Source: Bacillus sp. 491mf
Lineage (GTDB): Bacteria; Bacillota; Bacilli; Bacillales; Bacillaceae_G
Assembly (NCBI RefSeq): GCF_900112415.1
Contig: NZ_FOLV01000017.1
Span: 1-64,000 of the forward strand
Direction of reading: 5' to 3'
DNA: 64,000 bases
Shown here: piece after piece, positions 1 through 8,387 of the stretch
Layout: each line of letters starts with the position of its first letter
How positions within the stretch are numbered: the stretch's first letter is position 1
Position numbers and translations under genes: made by a program
Notes under the pieces: model-generated
What the model was told of the DNA's origin: nothing
The model's input: only the letters and a program-made list of their open reading frames with translations
Database searches by the model: none

Positions 1-1
1 A

Positions 2-298
2 TATGTTGCTCAATTTGATGTATCTTGGGATGAATTCTCATATGATCAAAATGGAAAAGAAGTATTAACTCATAAAACTTGGGATGGAAACGGTAGAGAC
101 AGAACTGCTCATTTCAATACAGTAATCCCACTACCACCGAATGCGAAAAATGTAAAAGTTCTAGCAAAAGAATGTACAGGTCTTGCATGGGAATGGTGGA
201 GAACAATTATTAATGAACAAAATGTTCCATTAACAAATGAAATAAAAGTTTCAATTGGAGGAACAACATTATACCCAACTGCTAATACTAGTCATTAA
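2..298 (+). CDS. Cholesterol-dependent cytolysin (cereolysin O/anthrolysin O type), C-terminal part
   Basis: The reading frame is open from the window edge and ends in TAA at 296-298, giving the last 98 residues of a thiol-activated pore-forming toxin. It contains the undecapeptide ECTGLAWEWWR, the signature of domain 4 that inserts at cholesterol-rich membranes, and the downstream Thr-Leu pair (GGTTLYP) that recognises cholesterol. These proteins are secreted, oligomerise on host membranes and form large pores. Signal peptide and domains 1-3 lie outside the window. In the B. cereus group this family is cereolysin O, anthrolysin O or thuringiolysin O; the exact name cannot be chosen from this part. 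A strong terminator follows 12 bases after the stop. Confidence 0.95.
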   Translation, partial: YVAQFDVSWDEFSYDQNGKEVLTHKTWDGNGRDRTAHFNTVIPLPPNAKNVKVLAKECTGLAWEWWRTIINEQNVPLTNEIKVSIGGTTLYPTANTSH

Positions 299-310
299 TT
301 AGAAGTGGAA

Positions 311-336
311 GCGCCCTGTTTACAGGGCGCTTTTTT
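311..336 (+). terminator. Rho-independent terminator of the cytolysin gene
   Basis: A perfect 8-bp GC-rich stem (GCGCCCTG/CAGGGCGC) with a TTTA loop is followed by six T. It lies just after the cytolysin stop codon. Confidence 0.92.
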
Positions 337-344
337 CATGACCA

Positions 345-405
345 GAAATATATCGGCGCTTCGACATGGAAAAAAGATTCCTCGACCACGTTCGACACAA
401 AAAAG
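345..405. repeat. Dispersed repeat, copy 1 (GGCGCTTCGACA family)
   Basis: This stretch carries ATATCGGCGCTTCGACA, an AAAGA-containing spacer, then CTCGAC and GTTCGACACA. The same series of blocks occurs in reverse complement at about 46905-46990. The GC-rich, CGA-rich words stand out against the AT-rich background. No coding function is visible. Confidence 0.5.
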
Positions 406-436
406 CCACCTCATCATCAAAATGAGGTGACTTTAT
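400..436 (-). terminator. Terminator downstream of the VanZ-like remnant
   Basis: CACCTCAT and ATGAGGTG form a stem with an AT-rich loop. On the minus strand the stem runs into GGCTTTTTTG. The remnant's stop codon lies in the loop. Confidence 0.75.
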
Positions 437-641
437 TAGTACGCTTATAGCGAATCCATAATTTTTTCATGCCGATGAAAATGCTGTAGCCGATTAATGC
501 GCCGCTAGTATTCAGAATAATATCGTCCACATCAAAAATACCAGTAAAAGTTAGTGATTGCAGTAATTCGATAAAGAATACGATTTTAATAAAAAGCTTA
601 CAAGCTAATTTCCAGTTGTTTACTTTCGGGCATACATACAA
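417..641 (-). pseudogene. VanZ-like family protein, N-terminally truncated remnant
   Basis: The 74-residue frame contains the conserved VanZ-family block around FDVDDIILNTSGALIGY followed by a last membrane segment. VanZ-like proteins are normally about 150-200 residues with four or more membrane helices; the first half is absent, and no good ribosome binding site precedes the ATG at 641. It is best read as the 3' remnant of a decayed gene that still keeps its terminator. It could be expressed as a short membrane peptide, but nothing in the sequence supports that. Confidence 0.6.
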
Positions 642-724
642 ATCGGATGAAATCTCACCGGATTTTTCTCCTTTAACAAGGATAGTGTGTTAAATTTTTG
701 TTTTATAATATGGAAAATTTTGAA

Positions 725-1330
725 TTAAAATGCTTTACGTTGATAAATGATTAATGATACTCCCCATGAAATCATATAAGCACATGCGATTATAACTGTA
801 GCTATGCTACACAATGCAGGTATAGATAAGCTGAAAATAGCATCGGTAACTGTATTAAACTCTGTTGCAAGAAATTGTACCGCACCTGGACCAAAGAAAG
901 TTAATACTAAAAATAAGCCCATAATAATCAAAAATAGATGATCTTGTTTAAATTGATAAAATAGTGGAAATGTAAAGGCGGCAAATAGTAAAAATAATGC
1001 ATTGCTCATTATAATATGCTCTACAGTAAATGACTTTTGAAAGATGATAAGCATTGCGCTTGTTACAGTAATTGCTAGCAACATGTAAACAATTGCTCCA
1101 ATATAACGTGAAGCGACAATTTCCTTACGTGTATATGGTAAAGAATTTAATAAAATATTTGTTTCTGCCTTTGCATCGTAGGCATGCGTATTAACTGGAA
1201 TCAAAATACTTGCAATCGTAAATATTAAAATAGGATGCTTGTTCATCACAATAAAAAAGATAATAAAGCCTAAATAAAAGAGCAATTGTTTCTTCTGTAA
1301 AATTAAATCGCGTTTGATTAAATTAAGCAT
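725..1330 (-). CDS. ABC-2 type transporter permease
   Basis: A 201-residue, strongly hydrophobic protein with about six predicted membrane segments, of the short ABC-2 permease type. The start ATG overlaps the end of the ATPase gene by 8 bases, so the two are translationally coupled. It is the last gene of a GntR regulator-ATPase-permease operon resembling the B. subtilis ytr or related cell-envelope-stress operons. The substrate is unknown; export of a lipid, antibiotic or peptide is possible. Confidence 0.8.
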   Translation of the reverse strand: MLNLIKRDLILQKKQLLFYLGFIIFFIVMNKHPILIFTIASILIPVNTHAYDAKAETNILLNSLPYTRKEIVASRYIGAIVYMLLAITVTSAMLIIFQKSFTVEHIIMSNALFLLFAAFTFPLFYQFKQDHLFLIIMGLFLVLTFFGPGAVQFLATEFNTVTDAIFSLSIPALCSIATVIIACAYMISWGVSLIIYQRKAF

Positions 1331-2189
1331 GATGCCCTACTCCTTTCGAGTAATACATAATATCTTCTAATGAGGCGTGTTCAATTATAACCTCATTACC
1401 AAAAATTTGTTCAACCTCAGCTACATTATTCGTTAATGCCTCAAAGCCAGTCGGTGCACGATGAACATGCATAAAGGCTTTTTCTGTATCGCGGTCTAAT
1501 AAATCTGTACGACCTTTTACTAAGGCATAGTTTTCTTCCACCTCATGAATCGACTGATTAAACATTAATTTTCCCTCTTTTAAAAAGGCAATAAAATCAG
1601 CGATGCGATCTAAATCTGTCGTAATATGTGTAGAGAAGAAAATTGTGCGATTGCCATCAAGCATTAATTCATGTAGTAAATTGAGTAACTCACGTCTAAA
1701 TATTGGGTCTAAGCCTGCTGTTGGCTCATCCATAATAATCAACTCGGCATGATGTGATAGCGCAAGTGCTAATGAAGCTTTCATCTGCATACCTTTTGAG
1801 AAGGTTTTAATCGCTTTATTCATCGGCAGTTCAAACTGCTCTACATACTGCTTAAATATCATTTCATCCCAGTTTTTGTAAGCGGGTGCGACCATTCGCT
1901 TAATATCCTTTAGATTTAAGCCCTCATAAAATACGTTACTATCAAAAACAAAACCGATGCGCTCTTTAATTTCCTTTTCGTGCGATGCGTAGTCTAAGCC
2001 GAAAATTTTAATCTCACCTGCATCTGGCTTTAATAAGTTCATCATCATTTTAATGATTGTCGATTTACCTGCACCATTTGCGCCAATGAAGCCTGTTACA
2101 AATCCTTTTTTGATTTGTAAATTTAATTGCTCTATCGAAAAACCTTGAAATGTTTTACTAACATTGTGTAGCTCTACTATATTCTCCAT
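1323..2189 (-). CDS. ABC transporter ATP-binding protein
   Basis: The 288-residue nucleotide-binding subunit shows Walker A GANGAGKST (about residues 36-44), an FSKGMQMK signature motif (a degenerate LSGGQ), Walker B LIIMDEPTAGLDP and an H-loop in FFSTHI. This BcrA/YtrB-like type pairs with ABC-2 permeases. Its ribosome binding site GAGGAG overlaps the stop of the upstream gntR gene, and its 3' end overlaps the permease, so the three genes form one coupled unit. Confidence 0.9.
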   Translation of the reverse strand: MENIVELHNVSKTFQGFSIEQLNLQIKKGFVTGFIGANGAGKSTIIKMMMNLLKPDAGEIKIFGLDYASHEKEIKERIGFVFDSNVFYEGLNLKDIKRMVAPAYKNWDEMIFKQYVEQFELPMNKAIKTFSKGMQMKASLALALSHHAELIIMDEPTAGLDPIFRRELLNLLHELMLDGNRTIFFSTHITTDLDRIADFIAFLKEGKLMFNQSIHEVEENYALVKGRTDLLDRDTEKAFMHVHRAPTGFEALTNNVAEVEQIFGNEVIIEHASLEDIMYYSKGVGHHA

Positions 2190-2194
2190 ACATT

Positions 2195-2566
2195 TTACTC
2201 CTCATATAAAATAGTTAATAATTCTCGCAGTTCCGTTAAGGGTAGCCCGATTTCCTTACTATTAGTAATGACAGACAATAACTGTTCTTCAATAACTTTT
2301 AATTTTTTCTCACGTACTACATCTAAATTTTGTTCAGCAACAAAAGAGCCCCTACCTACAATTGAATAAATAAAGCCTGCTTTTTCTAACTCCTCATACG
2401 CGCGCTTTGTTGTGATAATACTGACTTGTAAATCCTTGGCGAGCTGGCGCATTGATGGGAGTGGCGATCCCTCTTTTAAATCACTACTCAAAATTAGTGA
2501 TTTTATTTGATTGGTAATTTGTTCGTAAATTGGCTCCTTAGAACTGTTTGAAATAATTATTTGCAT
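2195..2566 (-). CDS. GntR-family transcriptional regulator, YtrA subfamily
   Basis: A short GntR regulator of 123 residues: an N-terminal winged helix with the GntR pattern (YEQITNQIKSLI, LPSMRQLAKDLQVS, TTKRAYEELEKAGFI, GRGSFVA) followed by a short helical tail with no large effector domain, as in the YtrA type. It heads the ABC operon and probably represses it. An AT-rich inverted repeat 24-46 bases upstream of its ATG is the likely operator. The ribosome binding site AGAGGG sits six bases before the ATG. Confidence 0.88.
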   Translation of the reverse strand: MQIIISNSSKEPIYEQITNQIKSLILSSDLKEGSPLPSMRQLAKDLQVSIITTKRAYEELEKAGFIYSIVGRGSFVAEQNLDVVREKKLKVIEEQLLSVITNSKEIGLPLTELRELLTILYEE

Positions 2567-2589
2567 GCAAATCCCTCTTAGTCTTTATA

Positions 2590-2612
2590 TTGTATATATA
2601 CTTTATATACAA
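2590..2612. promoter_or_regulatory. Candidate GntR operator
   Basis: A perfect inverted repeat, TTGTATATA and TATATACAA separated by five bases, lies directly upstream of the gntR gene. Size, dyad symmetry and position fit autoregulation by a YtrA-type repressor. The region is AT-rich, so chance symmetry is more likely than usual. Confidence 0.5.
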
Positions 2613-2792
2613 TATATATATTTTGTATTAAAAATGCAATGTTTTTTCAGAAAATTTTTAAGGAGAATCTTTTGCTTTTTCACCCAATGAGAGTACAATG
2701 TAAAATAGCAAGAAAAGACGAAAAGTATTTACAGGATTTAAGCTTATATATAGCGTAAACAAGAAGTATGAAATTGAGAGGAGGTTTTTTCT

Positions 2793-4199
2793 CTGCAAGA
2801 AGTAACGATTCATCTTTATCATACGAATGATATACATAGTCATTTTGAAAATTGGCCGCAAATTTCTCGTTTTGTGTTAGAAGAGAAAAAGCGTCGTCTT
2901 GCGGCTGGTGAAGCGGTCTTTACTTTAGATATTGGCGATCATGTTGATCGTTTTCATATGATTTCTGAGGCAACGAGTGGAAAAGGAAATGTGCAGCTTT
3001 TAAATGAAGCATTGTACGATTATGTAACGATTGGGAATAATGAAGGGATTACACTTGCTAAAGAGCAACTGGATCATCTTTATGACGATGCGAATTTTGA
3101 AGTGCTTGTTGCTAATTTATTTGAAAGTGATCAAACGCGTCCGAAGTGGGCAAAACCATATGTACTGCAAACGCTTGATAACGGAATTACGGTCCTATTT
3201 ATCGGTTTAACAGTTGCATATCCTGATTTTTATGCGAAGCTAGATTGGCATGTTGAAGATCCGTATTTGCATTTAGAAGCGATTTTAGAAGAGGTGCGTT
3301 CGCAGGCAGATGTGATTGTTGTTTTGTCTCATTTAGGGAAGAATGCAGATGAATATATGGCAGAGCATTATGACATAGATGTGATTTTAGGTGCGCATAC
3401 TCACCATTTATTTGAACGCGGCGTATTGGTAAATGGAACGCTTCTTTGCTGCGGAGAGAAGTGGGGGCATTACGTCGGACATGTGCAAATAGACGTGGAT
3501 GTAGAGACAAAGAAAGTGACGAAAAAAGATGGGCGGACAATTAGTACGAGGCGATTAGGTGCATACAGGGACTCACAAATTTTATTAGAAGAGCTTGAGC
3601 AAGAGAGTAAGCTGATTATGGCGGAGCCTGTTGTTACTTTAAATGAACCGTTAGAAATGGATTGGTTTCAGAAAACGAAATTTGCTCATATGCTTGCTGA
3701 ATCGCTCAGAGAATGGTGCGATGCTGAAATCAGTATGGTAAATGCAGGCGTTTTACTTGAAGGACTGCAAGAAGGTGTCGTGACAAGAGGAGATATTCAT
3801 CGCATTTGTCCACATCCAATTAACCCGTGCCGTTTGCAGATAACAGGAAAAACATTACGAGATGTCATTTTGAAAGCGCGTCGTCCCAATATGGAACAGC
3901 TTGAAGTAAAAGGTCTAGGATTTCGCGGAAAAGTTATGGGGAAAATGATATATGCGGGCGTTGAGGTGATTCCAGATACGATTCCGGGGAATAAACGATT
4001 ACTCAAAGATATTATAATTAACGGAGAATCCTTAGACCTAGAACGAATTTACACAGTAGGGACAATCGATATGTTTACATTTGGCTATTTGTATCCAGAG
4101 CTTGCAGTTGTATCGGAAAAAGAATACTATATGCCAGAACTACTCCGTGATGTTTTGACAAATACATTACTGACATCTGTATCATCTGTAAAATTATAG
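2793..4199 (+). CDS. yunD: YunD-like metallophosphatase/5'-nucleotidase, CTG start
   Basis: A 468-residue protein of the 5'-nucleotidase/UshA superfamily. From the CTG at 2793 it begins LQEVTIHLYHTNDIHSH, supplying the metal-binding DxH motif. Later motifs are DIGDHVD, IGNNEG (variant of GNHE), LSHLG and GAHTHH, followed by a C-terminal nucleotidase domain. The next possible start (GTG 2874) would remove the DxH motif. AGAGGAGG at 2777-2784 is ideally spaced for CTG 2793, an in-frame TGA lies at 2775, and no ATG, GTG or TTG occurs between. Total length matches B. subtilis YunD (about 460). It probably cleaves nucleotide phosphates in the cytoplasm. yunC and yunB follow. Confidence 0.88.
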   Translation: MQEVTIHLYHTNDIHSHFENWPQISRFVLEEKKRRLAAGEAVFTLDIGDHVDRFHMISEATSGKGNVQLLNEALYDYVTIGNNEGITLAKEQLDHLYDDANFEVLVANLFESDQTRPKWAKPYVLQTLDNGITVLFIGLTVAYPDFYAKLDWHVEDPYLHLEAILEEVRSQADVIVVLSHLGKNADEYMAEHYDIDVILGAHTHHLFERGVLVNGTLLCCGEKWGHYVGHVQIDVDVETKKVTKKDGRTISTRRLGAYRDSQILLEELEQESKLIMAEPVVTLNEPLEMDWFQKTKFAHMLAESLREWCDAEISMVNAGVLLEGLQEGVVTRGDIHRICPHPINPCRLQITGKTLRDVILKARRPNMEQLEVKGLGFRGKVMGKMIYAGVEVIPDTIPGNKRLLKDIIINGESLDLERIYTVGTIDMFTFGYLYPELAVVSEKEYYMPELLRDVLTNTLLTSVSSVKL

Positions 4200-4266
4200 A
4201 CTACTGCGTTTGTATTCACATTCGTTTTTCTCTTTTCATACAGATAAAGAGAGAGGAGTGTGAGCT

Positions 4267-4569
4267 ATGGTTAATATAGAACCTATTGTAATAAATGAAC
4301 ATACGTTTATAGCAGTGAGTGTACAGCTTCCGAAAACAAATCTGTTAGCTGTTAAGAGCGATAAAGGATATATTATGTGCGGCGCTCTGGATGTGGGGTT
4401 ATTAAATGAAAAGTTAAGTGATCGTGGCATTCTTGCCGGGCGCGCCGTTGGGGTGAGAACAATTGAGCAGTTGTTAGAAGCCCCCCTTGAATCGGTTACG
4501 GTTGAAGCAGAGAGATTAGGAATTACAGCTGGTACAATTGGAAAAGAAGCATTGTTAAAAATGATTTAA
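4267..4569 (+). CDS. yunC: YunC family protein (DUF1805)
   Basis: A 100-residue protein closely resembling B. subtilis YunC, with the family core GYIMCGALDVGLLNEKLSDRG followed by RAVGVRTIEQLL. The function is unknown; the fold is small and soluble, without a signal peptide. The start is set by GAGAGGAG seven bases before the ATG. It lies between yunD and yunB as in B. subtilis, so orthology is well supported by context. Confidence 0.9.
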   Translation: MVNIEPIVINEHTFIAVSVQLPKTNLLAVKSDKGYIMCGALDVGLLNEKLSDRGILAGRAVGVRTIEQLLEAPLESVTVEAERLGITAGTIGKEALLKMI

Positions 4570-4621
4570 TATATCGTCCCTCTTTTTTGCATATACATGT
4601 GTAAGAAGGAGGGATTTTGTT

Positions 4622-5359
4622 ATGCGTGCGTTTCGCCCCCGAACTTCTCGATTTCGGAAAGGACCATTGCCATTTCGTTACGTATTGCTGATTTCATTCG
4701 CTATTTTTATTTTGCTTACCTTACAAGGATTGTGGATTGTGAATAAAAGCATTCAGCCGACTTTAATGAAATATGCAGAAATGCAAACGAAGCGGACGGC
4801 GACAGTTGTGATGACGAAGGCAGTGAAAGATAGGGTTGCAAAAGGCATCAACGTTGATTCATTAATGAAAGTGCAAACGGATAAGAACGGAAAAGTTTCG
4901 ACAATGGATTTAAATACAGAAGCAGTTAATGAAATTTTAACGTCAACAACAACGTACATAGAGGAATATTTACACCAGGTTGAAAAAGGAAATACGAAAG
5001 CGTTAGGATTATCAGAAGATGACGGGACGGCACTATCTGTTCCGCTCGGAAGAATTACGGATAACGCATTGCTCGGTAATATAGGACCAGATATTCCGGT
5101 TACGTTTACAACAATTGGTCATGTAACGACAAATATTAAACAAGATTTCCAGCAGCAAGGGATTAATAATACGGCGATAAAAATTGTGATGGAAATTGAA
5201 GTGGCACTGCAAGTGATTATTCCGTTCCATACAAAAGAAGTAACTGTGAAGCAAGATATTCCAATTGCCACGCGCATTGTTCAAGGTGAGGTGCCTGATT
5301 ATTATGGAAACGGAGGAGTTGTTGTTCCAGAAAAGAGCGAGAAAAAAGCGGCTAACTGA
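4622..5359 (+). CDS. yunB: Sporulation protein YunB
   Basis: A 245-residue protein with a basic N-terminus (RAFRPRTSRFRK), one membrane segment at about residues 22-42, and a long extracytoplasmic domain rich in Thr and Val. It matches YunB, a protein needed for efficient sporulation in B. subtilis and expressed in the mother cell. AAGGAGGG precedes the ATG by seven bases. A bidirectional terminator separates it from convergent lytH, another sporulation gene. Confidence 0.88.
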   Translation: MRAFRPRTSRFRKGPLPFRYVLLISFAIFILLTLQGLWIVNKSIQPTLMKYAEMQTKRTATVVMTKAVKDRVAKGINVDSLMKVQTDKNGKVSTMDLNTEAVNEILTSTTTYIEEYLHQVEKGNTKALGLSEDDGTALSVPLGRITDNALLGNIGPDIPVTFTTIGHVTTNIKQDFQQQGINNTAIKIVMEIEVALQVIIPFHTKEVTVKQDIPIATRIVQGEVPDYYGNGGVVVPEKSEKKAAN

Positions 5360-5375
5360 AATGAGCCGCTTTTTT
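5342..5375 (+). terminator. Bidirectional terminator between yunB and lytH
   Basis: The stem AGCGGCT/AGCCGCT is flanked by A on the left and T on the right, so it can end transcripts from both convergent genes. Confidence 0.88.
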
Positions 5376-5382
5376 AAAATCA

Positions 5383-6372
5383 TTATTTCTTGGAGTTCAT
5401 TCGTTCTTTTCGTTCCCATAAGCTTAAATGCATGTATGGATCAAATGCCCACTCTGTATAGCCATTATCTTTATATAACCCAAAGTGCAAGTGAGGTGGA
5501 AATTTACCAGCTGTCCCAGGGGGGCCATAGCCAGTGCTGCCGACAAATCCAATGACGGTTCCGGGTTCAATGATTTGTCCAAGCTGTATTTCTTTTGAAA
5601 ATCCGCCTAAATGTGCGTAGTAATGGTAGTTGTTGTGTAAGTCACGAATACCGATGCGCCAGCCGCCAAGACGATTCCATCCTTTCGTTTCAATAATGCC
5701 ATAGCAAGTAGAACGAACAGGTACACCGTGCCCAGCAAAAATGTCTGTTCCCTCATGCATCCGCCGTCCGCCAAAGCTTCGTTTCGCACCAAATGTGCTG
5801 CGGTAGCTATGACTGCTGTGAATGGGCAAGGGAAAGGCATTTCCTTCTAAATCAATTCGATTGTAATGTTTATACATACGAGCATACCCTAATATTAACT
5901 CTACTGTTTTAGCCCGATGATAATATTCCCACAGCATAATTTTTAGTTGTTCGCGATCTGACCCGCGTTTTCCTAATATGGTAGCCATTGTATAGAGAAC
6001 ATCTTTTTCATTATTCTGGTCTGCCAATCCATCGTTATTTCCGTCTAACCCTATGCCTCCAAATAAGGAAATTGTGTACGGTCTTGTATCATGGAGGTCT
6101 GAATTTGCTGGACCGGACCATGCTTCTGGTTTGAAATAAATTGAAATCGTAGCATCTGGTTTTTTCGGAATATCGCGGCGTACAGAACGAATATTTCGCT
6201 CGTACTGATCAATGGCAGCGAAGTAGTACCATGGAATAAGAGAGACGGTCTCCATTTCTTTATATAATGTTATTCGCTTCTTATATATATCTTGCTTGTT
6301 TTCTTCCCCGTATACGATATTCGCTTGAAGAAGAAAAAAAATAACAAGCAAAAGGAAAAGTTTTCGATGCAC
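5383..6372 (-). CDS. lytH: LytH-like M23 metallopeptidase (sporulation L-Ala-D-Glu endopeptidase)
   Basis: A 329-residue secreted protein with an N-terminal hydrophobic signal/anchor (residues 5-20), a calcium-loop-like DGNNDG stretch in the middle, and a C-terminal peptidase M23 domain with the zinc ligands in MHEGTDIFAGHG (HxxxD) and HLHFG. Length and position next to yunB match B. subtilis LytH (YunA), which trims cortex peptidoglycan side chains during sporulation. It is convergent with yunB and divergent from lipA; the 180-base gap to lipA holds both promoters. Confidence 0.88.
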   Translation of the reverse strand: MHRKLFLLLVIFFLLQANIVYGEENKQDIYKKRITLYKEMETVSLIPWYYFAAIDQYERNIRSVRRDIPKKPDATISIYFKPEAWSGPANSDLHDTRPYTISLFGGIGLDGNNDGLADQNNEKDVLYTMATILGKRGSDREQLKIMLWEYYHRAKTVELILGYARMYKHYNRIDLEGNAFPLPIHSSHSYRSTFGAKRSFGGRRMHEGTDIFAGHGVPVRSTCYGIIETKGWNRLGGWRIGIRDLHNNYHYYAHLGGFSKEIQLGQIIEPGTVIGFVGSTGYGPPGTAGKFPPHLHFGLYKDNGYTEWAFDPYMHLSLWERKERMNSKK

Positions 6373-6561
6373 GGTAGTAAGCTCCTTTCCGAATCACTAC
6401 CTTTAGTGTGAGATATACACGATATTTCATTATAAGTAATAATTGGAAAGAATTCTTGCAATCTTCATTTGAGCAAATCGCTTTCATGCGATAGAATAGA
6501 TATGTTACATTGAAAAAGGCGAACACGGTAAACTATTTCATATTGTGCGGAGTTGATGAAC

Positions 6562-7458
6562 ATGACAAAACAAACAGAATACAAGCGCAAGCCCGAATGG
6601 TTAAAAATTAAATTAAATACAAATGAAAACTATACAGGGTTAAAGAAGATGATGCGTTCTAAGAACCTTCATACCGTTTGTGAAGAGGCGAAATGTCCGA
6701 ATATTCACGAATGCTGGGCTGTTCGTAAAACGGCAACTTTTATGATTTTAGGTGCAGTTTGTACACGTGCATGTCGTTTTTGTGCTGTTAAAACAGGCCT
6801 ACCAACAGAGCTTGATTTACAAGAGCCAGAACGCGTAGCGGATTCCGTGTATCAAATGAACTTAAAACATGTTGTTATAACAGCGGTTGCACGTGATGAT
6901 TTGAAAGACGGAGGAGCAGCTGTTTTTGCGGAAACAGTGCGTGCGGTTCGTCGTAAAAGTCCATTTACATCTATTGAAGTTTTACCATCTGATATGGGCG
7001 GGATAGAAGAAAATTTAAAAATGTTAATGGATGCACGTCCTGATATTTTAAACCATAACATTGAAACAGTGCGTCGATTATCTGACCGAGTTCGTGCAAG
7101 AGCAAAATATGACCGTTCATTAGAATTTTTACGTCGTGCAAAAGAAATGCAGCCAGACATTCCAACAAAATCAAGTATCATGCTTGGACTTGGTGAAACA
7201 ACAGAAGATATTATTGAAGCAATGGATGACCTGCGTGCAAACAACGTTAACATTTTAACGCTTGGTCAATATTTACAGCCGTCTAAAAAGCACTTACCGG
7301 TTATTAAATATTACACACCAGCAGAATTTGCAGAGCTAAAAGAAATTGCACTTAGCAAAGGCTTTAGTCACTGTGAGGCTGGTCCACTTGTGCGTTCTTC
7401 TTACCATGCTGATGAGCAAGTACAATCTGCAAAAGAGAATACAGTACAAGCAAAATAA
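6562..7458 (+). CDS. lipA: Lipoyl synthase
   Basis: A 298-residue radical-SAM enzyme that inserts two sulfurs into octanoyl chains on lipoyl domains. The auxiliary cluster cysteines are in [12 protein letters not shown], the radical-SAM cysteines in CTRACRFC, and the C-terminal RSSYHAD block supplies the serine ligand. The ATG at 6562 is chosen over TTG 6553 and ATG 6556 because GCGGAG lies nine bases before it and the resulting N-terminus [15 protein letters not shown] is the usual one in the B. cereus group. A terminator follows immediately. Confidence 0.97.
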   Translation: MTKQTEYKRKPEWLKIKLNTNENYTGLKKMMRSKNLHTVCEEAKCPNIHECWAVRKTATFMILGAVCTRACRFCAVKTGLPTELDLQEPERVADSVYQMNLKHVVITAVARDDLKDGGAAVFAETVRAVRRKSPFTSIEVLPSDMGGIEENLKMLMDARPDILNHNIETVRRLSDRVRARAKYDRSLEFLRRAKEMQPDIPTKSSIMLGLGETTEDIIEAMDDLRANNVNILTLGQYLQPSKKHLPVIKYYTPAEFAELKEIALSKGFSHCEAGPLVRSSYHADEQVQSAKENTVQAK

Positions 7459-7465
7459 TGAGGAG

Positions 7466-7499
7466 ATCCTTCTTAGTAAATCTAAGGAGGATTTTTTTT
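7466..7499 (+). terminator. lipA terminator
   Basis: An 11-bp stem with one G-T pair (ATCCTTCTTAG/CTAAGGAGGAT) and five-base loop is followed by a run of T. Confidence 0.9.
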
Positions 7500-7535
7500 C
7501 GAGAAAGATTACTAGATATTGAAAGGACGGAATTC

Positions 7536-7868
7536 ATGAAAGGATTTATATTATTAGGCTTTGCAATTGTAAGTGAGGTTTTTGGAACAACGATGCTAAA
7601 GTTGTCAGAGGGTTTTACGAAAGTATGGCCAAGTATCGGAGTTGTTTTTGGCTTTGCATCTGCCTTTTATTTTTTGTCACAAACATTGCAGCATCTTCAA
7701 ATTAGCACCGCTTATGCGATTTGGTCCGGAGTTGGTACAGCGTTAACGGCAGTAATTGGTGTTCTTATTTGGAAGGATGCTTTTACATGGCAGACACTCG
7801 TTGGTTTAGTACTTATTATTGGCGGGGTTGTTGTATTAAATATGTCGGGTTCGGGTGCACATGGATGA
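7536..7868 (+). CDS. Small multidrug resistance (SMR) family efflux protein
   Basis: A 110-residue protein with four membrane helices. The family's conserved Glu is in SEVFGTTMLKLSEGF (helix 1, residue 13), and the YAIWSGVGTA block in helix 3 is typical of EmrE/QacC. Such proteins work as dimers exchanging protons for cationic drugs or guanidinium. It is a single gene rather than a paired heterodimer. The ATG at 7536 follows GAAAGGACGG. The longer upstream frame begins at the lipA stop and is unlikely. Confidence 0.88.
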   Translation: MKGFILLGFAIVSEVFGTTMLKLSEGFTKVWPSIGVVFGFASAFYFLSQTLQHLQISTAYAIWSGVGTALTAVIGVLIWKDAFTWQTLVGLVLIIGGVVVLNMSGSGAHG

Positions 7869-7905
7869 AACAAGAGCTGAAATGTTCAGCTCTTGTTTCA
7901 TCCAT
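7861..7905 (+). terminator. Convergent hairpin holding both stop codons
   Basis: A perfect 21-bp inverted repeat with a 3-base loop. The TGA of the SMR gene (7866-7868) and the TGA of the opposing YbaK gene (7898-7900) sit at mirror positions in the two arms. There is no long T run, so it may act as a weak bidirectional terminator or as an mRNA-stabilising structure. Confidence 0.6.
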
Positions 7906-8365
7906 ATTCTAATACGGTGTTTCCACATGTGGATAAAATTTTTCGTAATTCTTCTGTGGATAAAGAAATTGTAAATTCAGGAACACCAGGTGAAATTAAT
8001 ATTTTTTCGTGTTGATAAACAGAAGAATCCACAATAATTGTTACATCTTGTGTATAACCAAACGGAGCAACGCATCCTGGAATGCATCCGGTTTGCTCTC
8101 TTAGTTCATCAGGTGAACAAAGTGATACGCGTGTACCGATGATATCTTTCATTTGCTTCATATCAATACGAGATCCTTCTAACGTAAAAAAGACATAGTA
8201 AGCCCCAAATTTTGTTTTCATAAACAGGCTTTTACTCGGTTCGCCATCTAAACCAAGGCGGTTTCGAATGAGCCGATCTGTTTCGTAATCTAAAATGGGT
8301 TCGTGTTCAAATTTCTCATATAAAACATTCGTTTTATGTAGCAACGAGATGACTTCTTCGTACAT
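7898..8365 (-). CDS. YbaK/ProX-type aminoacyl-tRNA deacylase-like protein
   Basis: A 155-residue protein of the YbaK/EbsC/ProRS-editing fold. The family removes mischarged amino acids, such as Cys or Ala on tRNA(Pro), in trans. The SKSLFMKTKFGAYYVFFTLEGSRIDMKQM block and the glycine-rich GCIPGCVAPFGY loop are typical. The ATG at 8365 follows AAAGGAG; the frame extends upstream, but that part overlaps the next gene and lacks a start signal. It lies just downstream of a YoaP-like acetyltransferase, probably co-transcribed. Confidence 0.82.
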   Translation of the reverse strand: MYEEVISLLHKTNVLYEKFEHEPILDYETDRLIRNRLGLDGEPSKSLFMKTKFGAYYVFFTLEGSRIDMKQMKDIIGTRVSLCSPDELREQTGCIPGCVAPFGYTQDVTIIVDSSVYQHEKILISPGVPEFTISLSTEELRKILSTCGNTVLEYG

Positions 8366-8387
8366 CGGAATACAAGCTCCTTTCGGC

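Noticed and set aside
2658-2861. 67-codon minus-strand frame upstream of yunD
   Set aside because: It overlaps the true 5' end of yunD (CTG start) and has no ribosome binding site or recognisable features.
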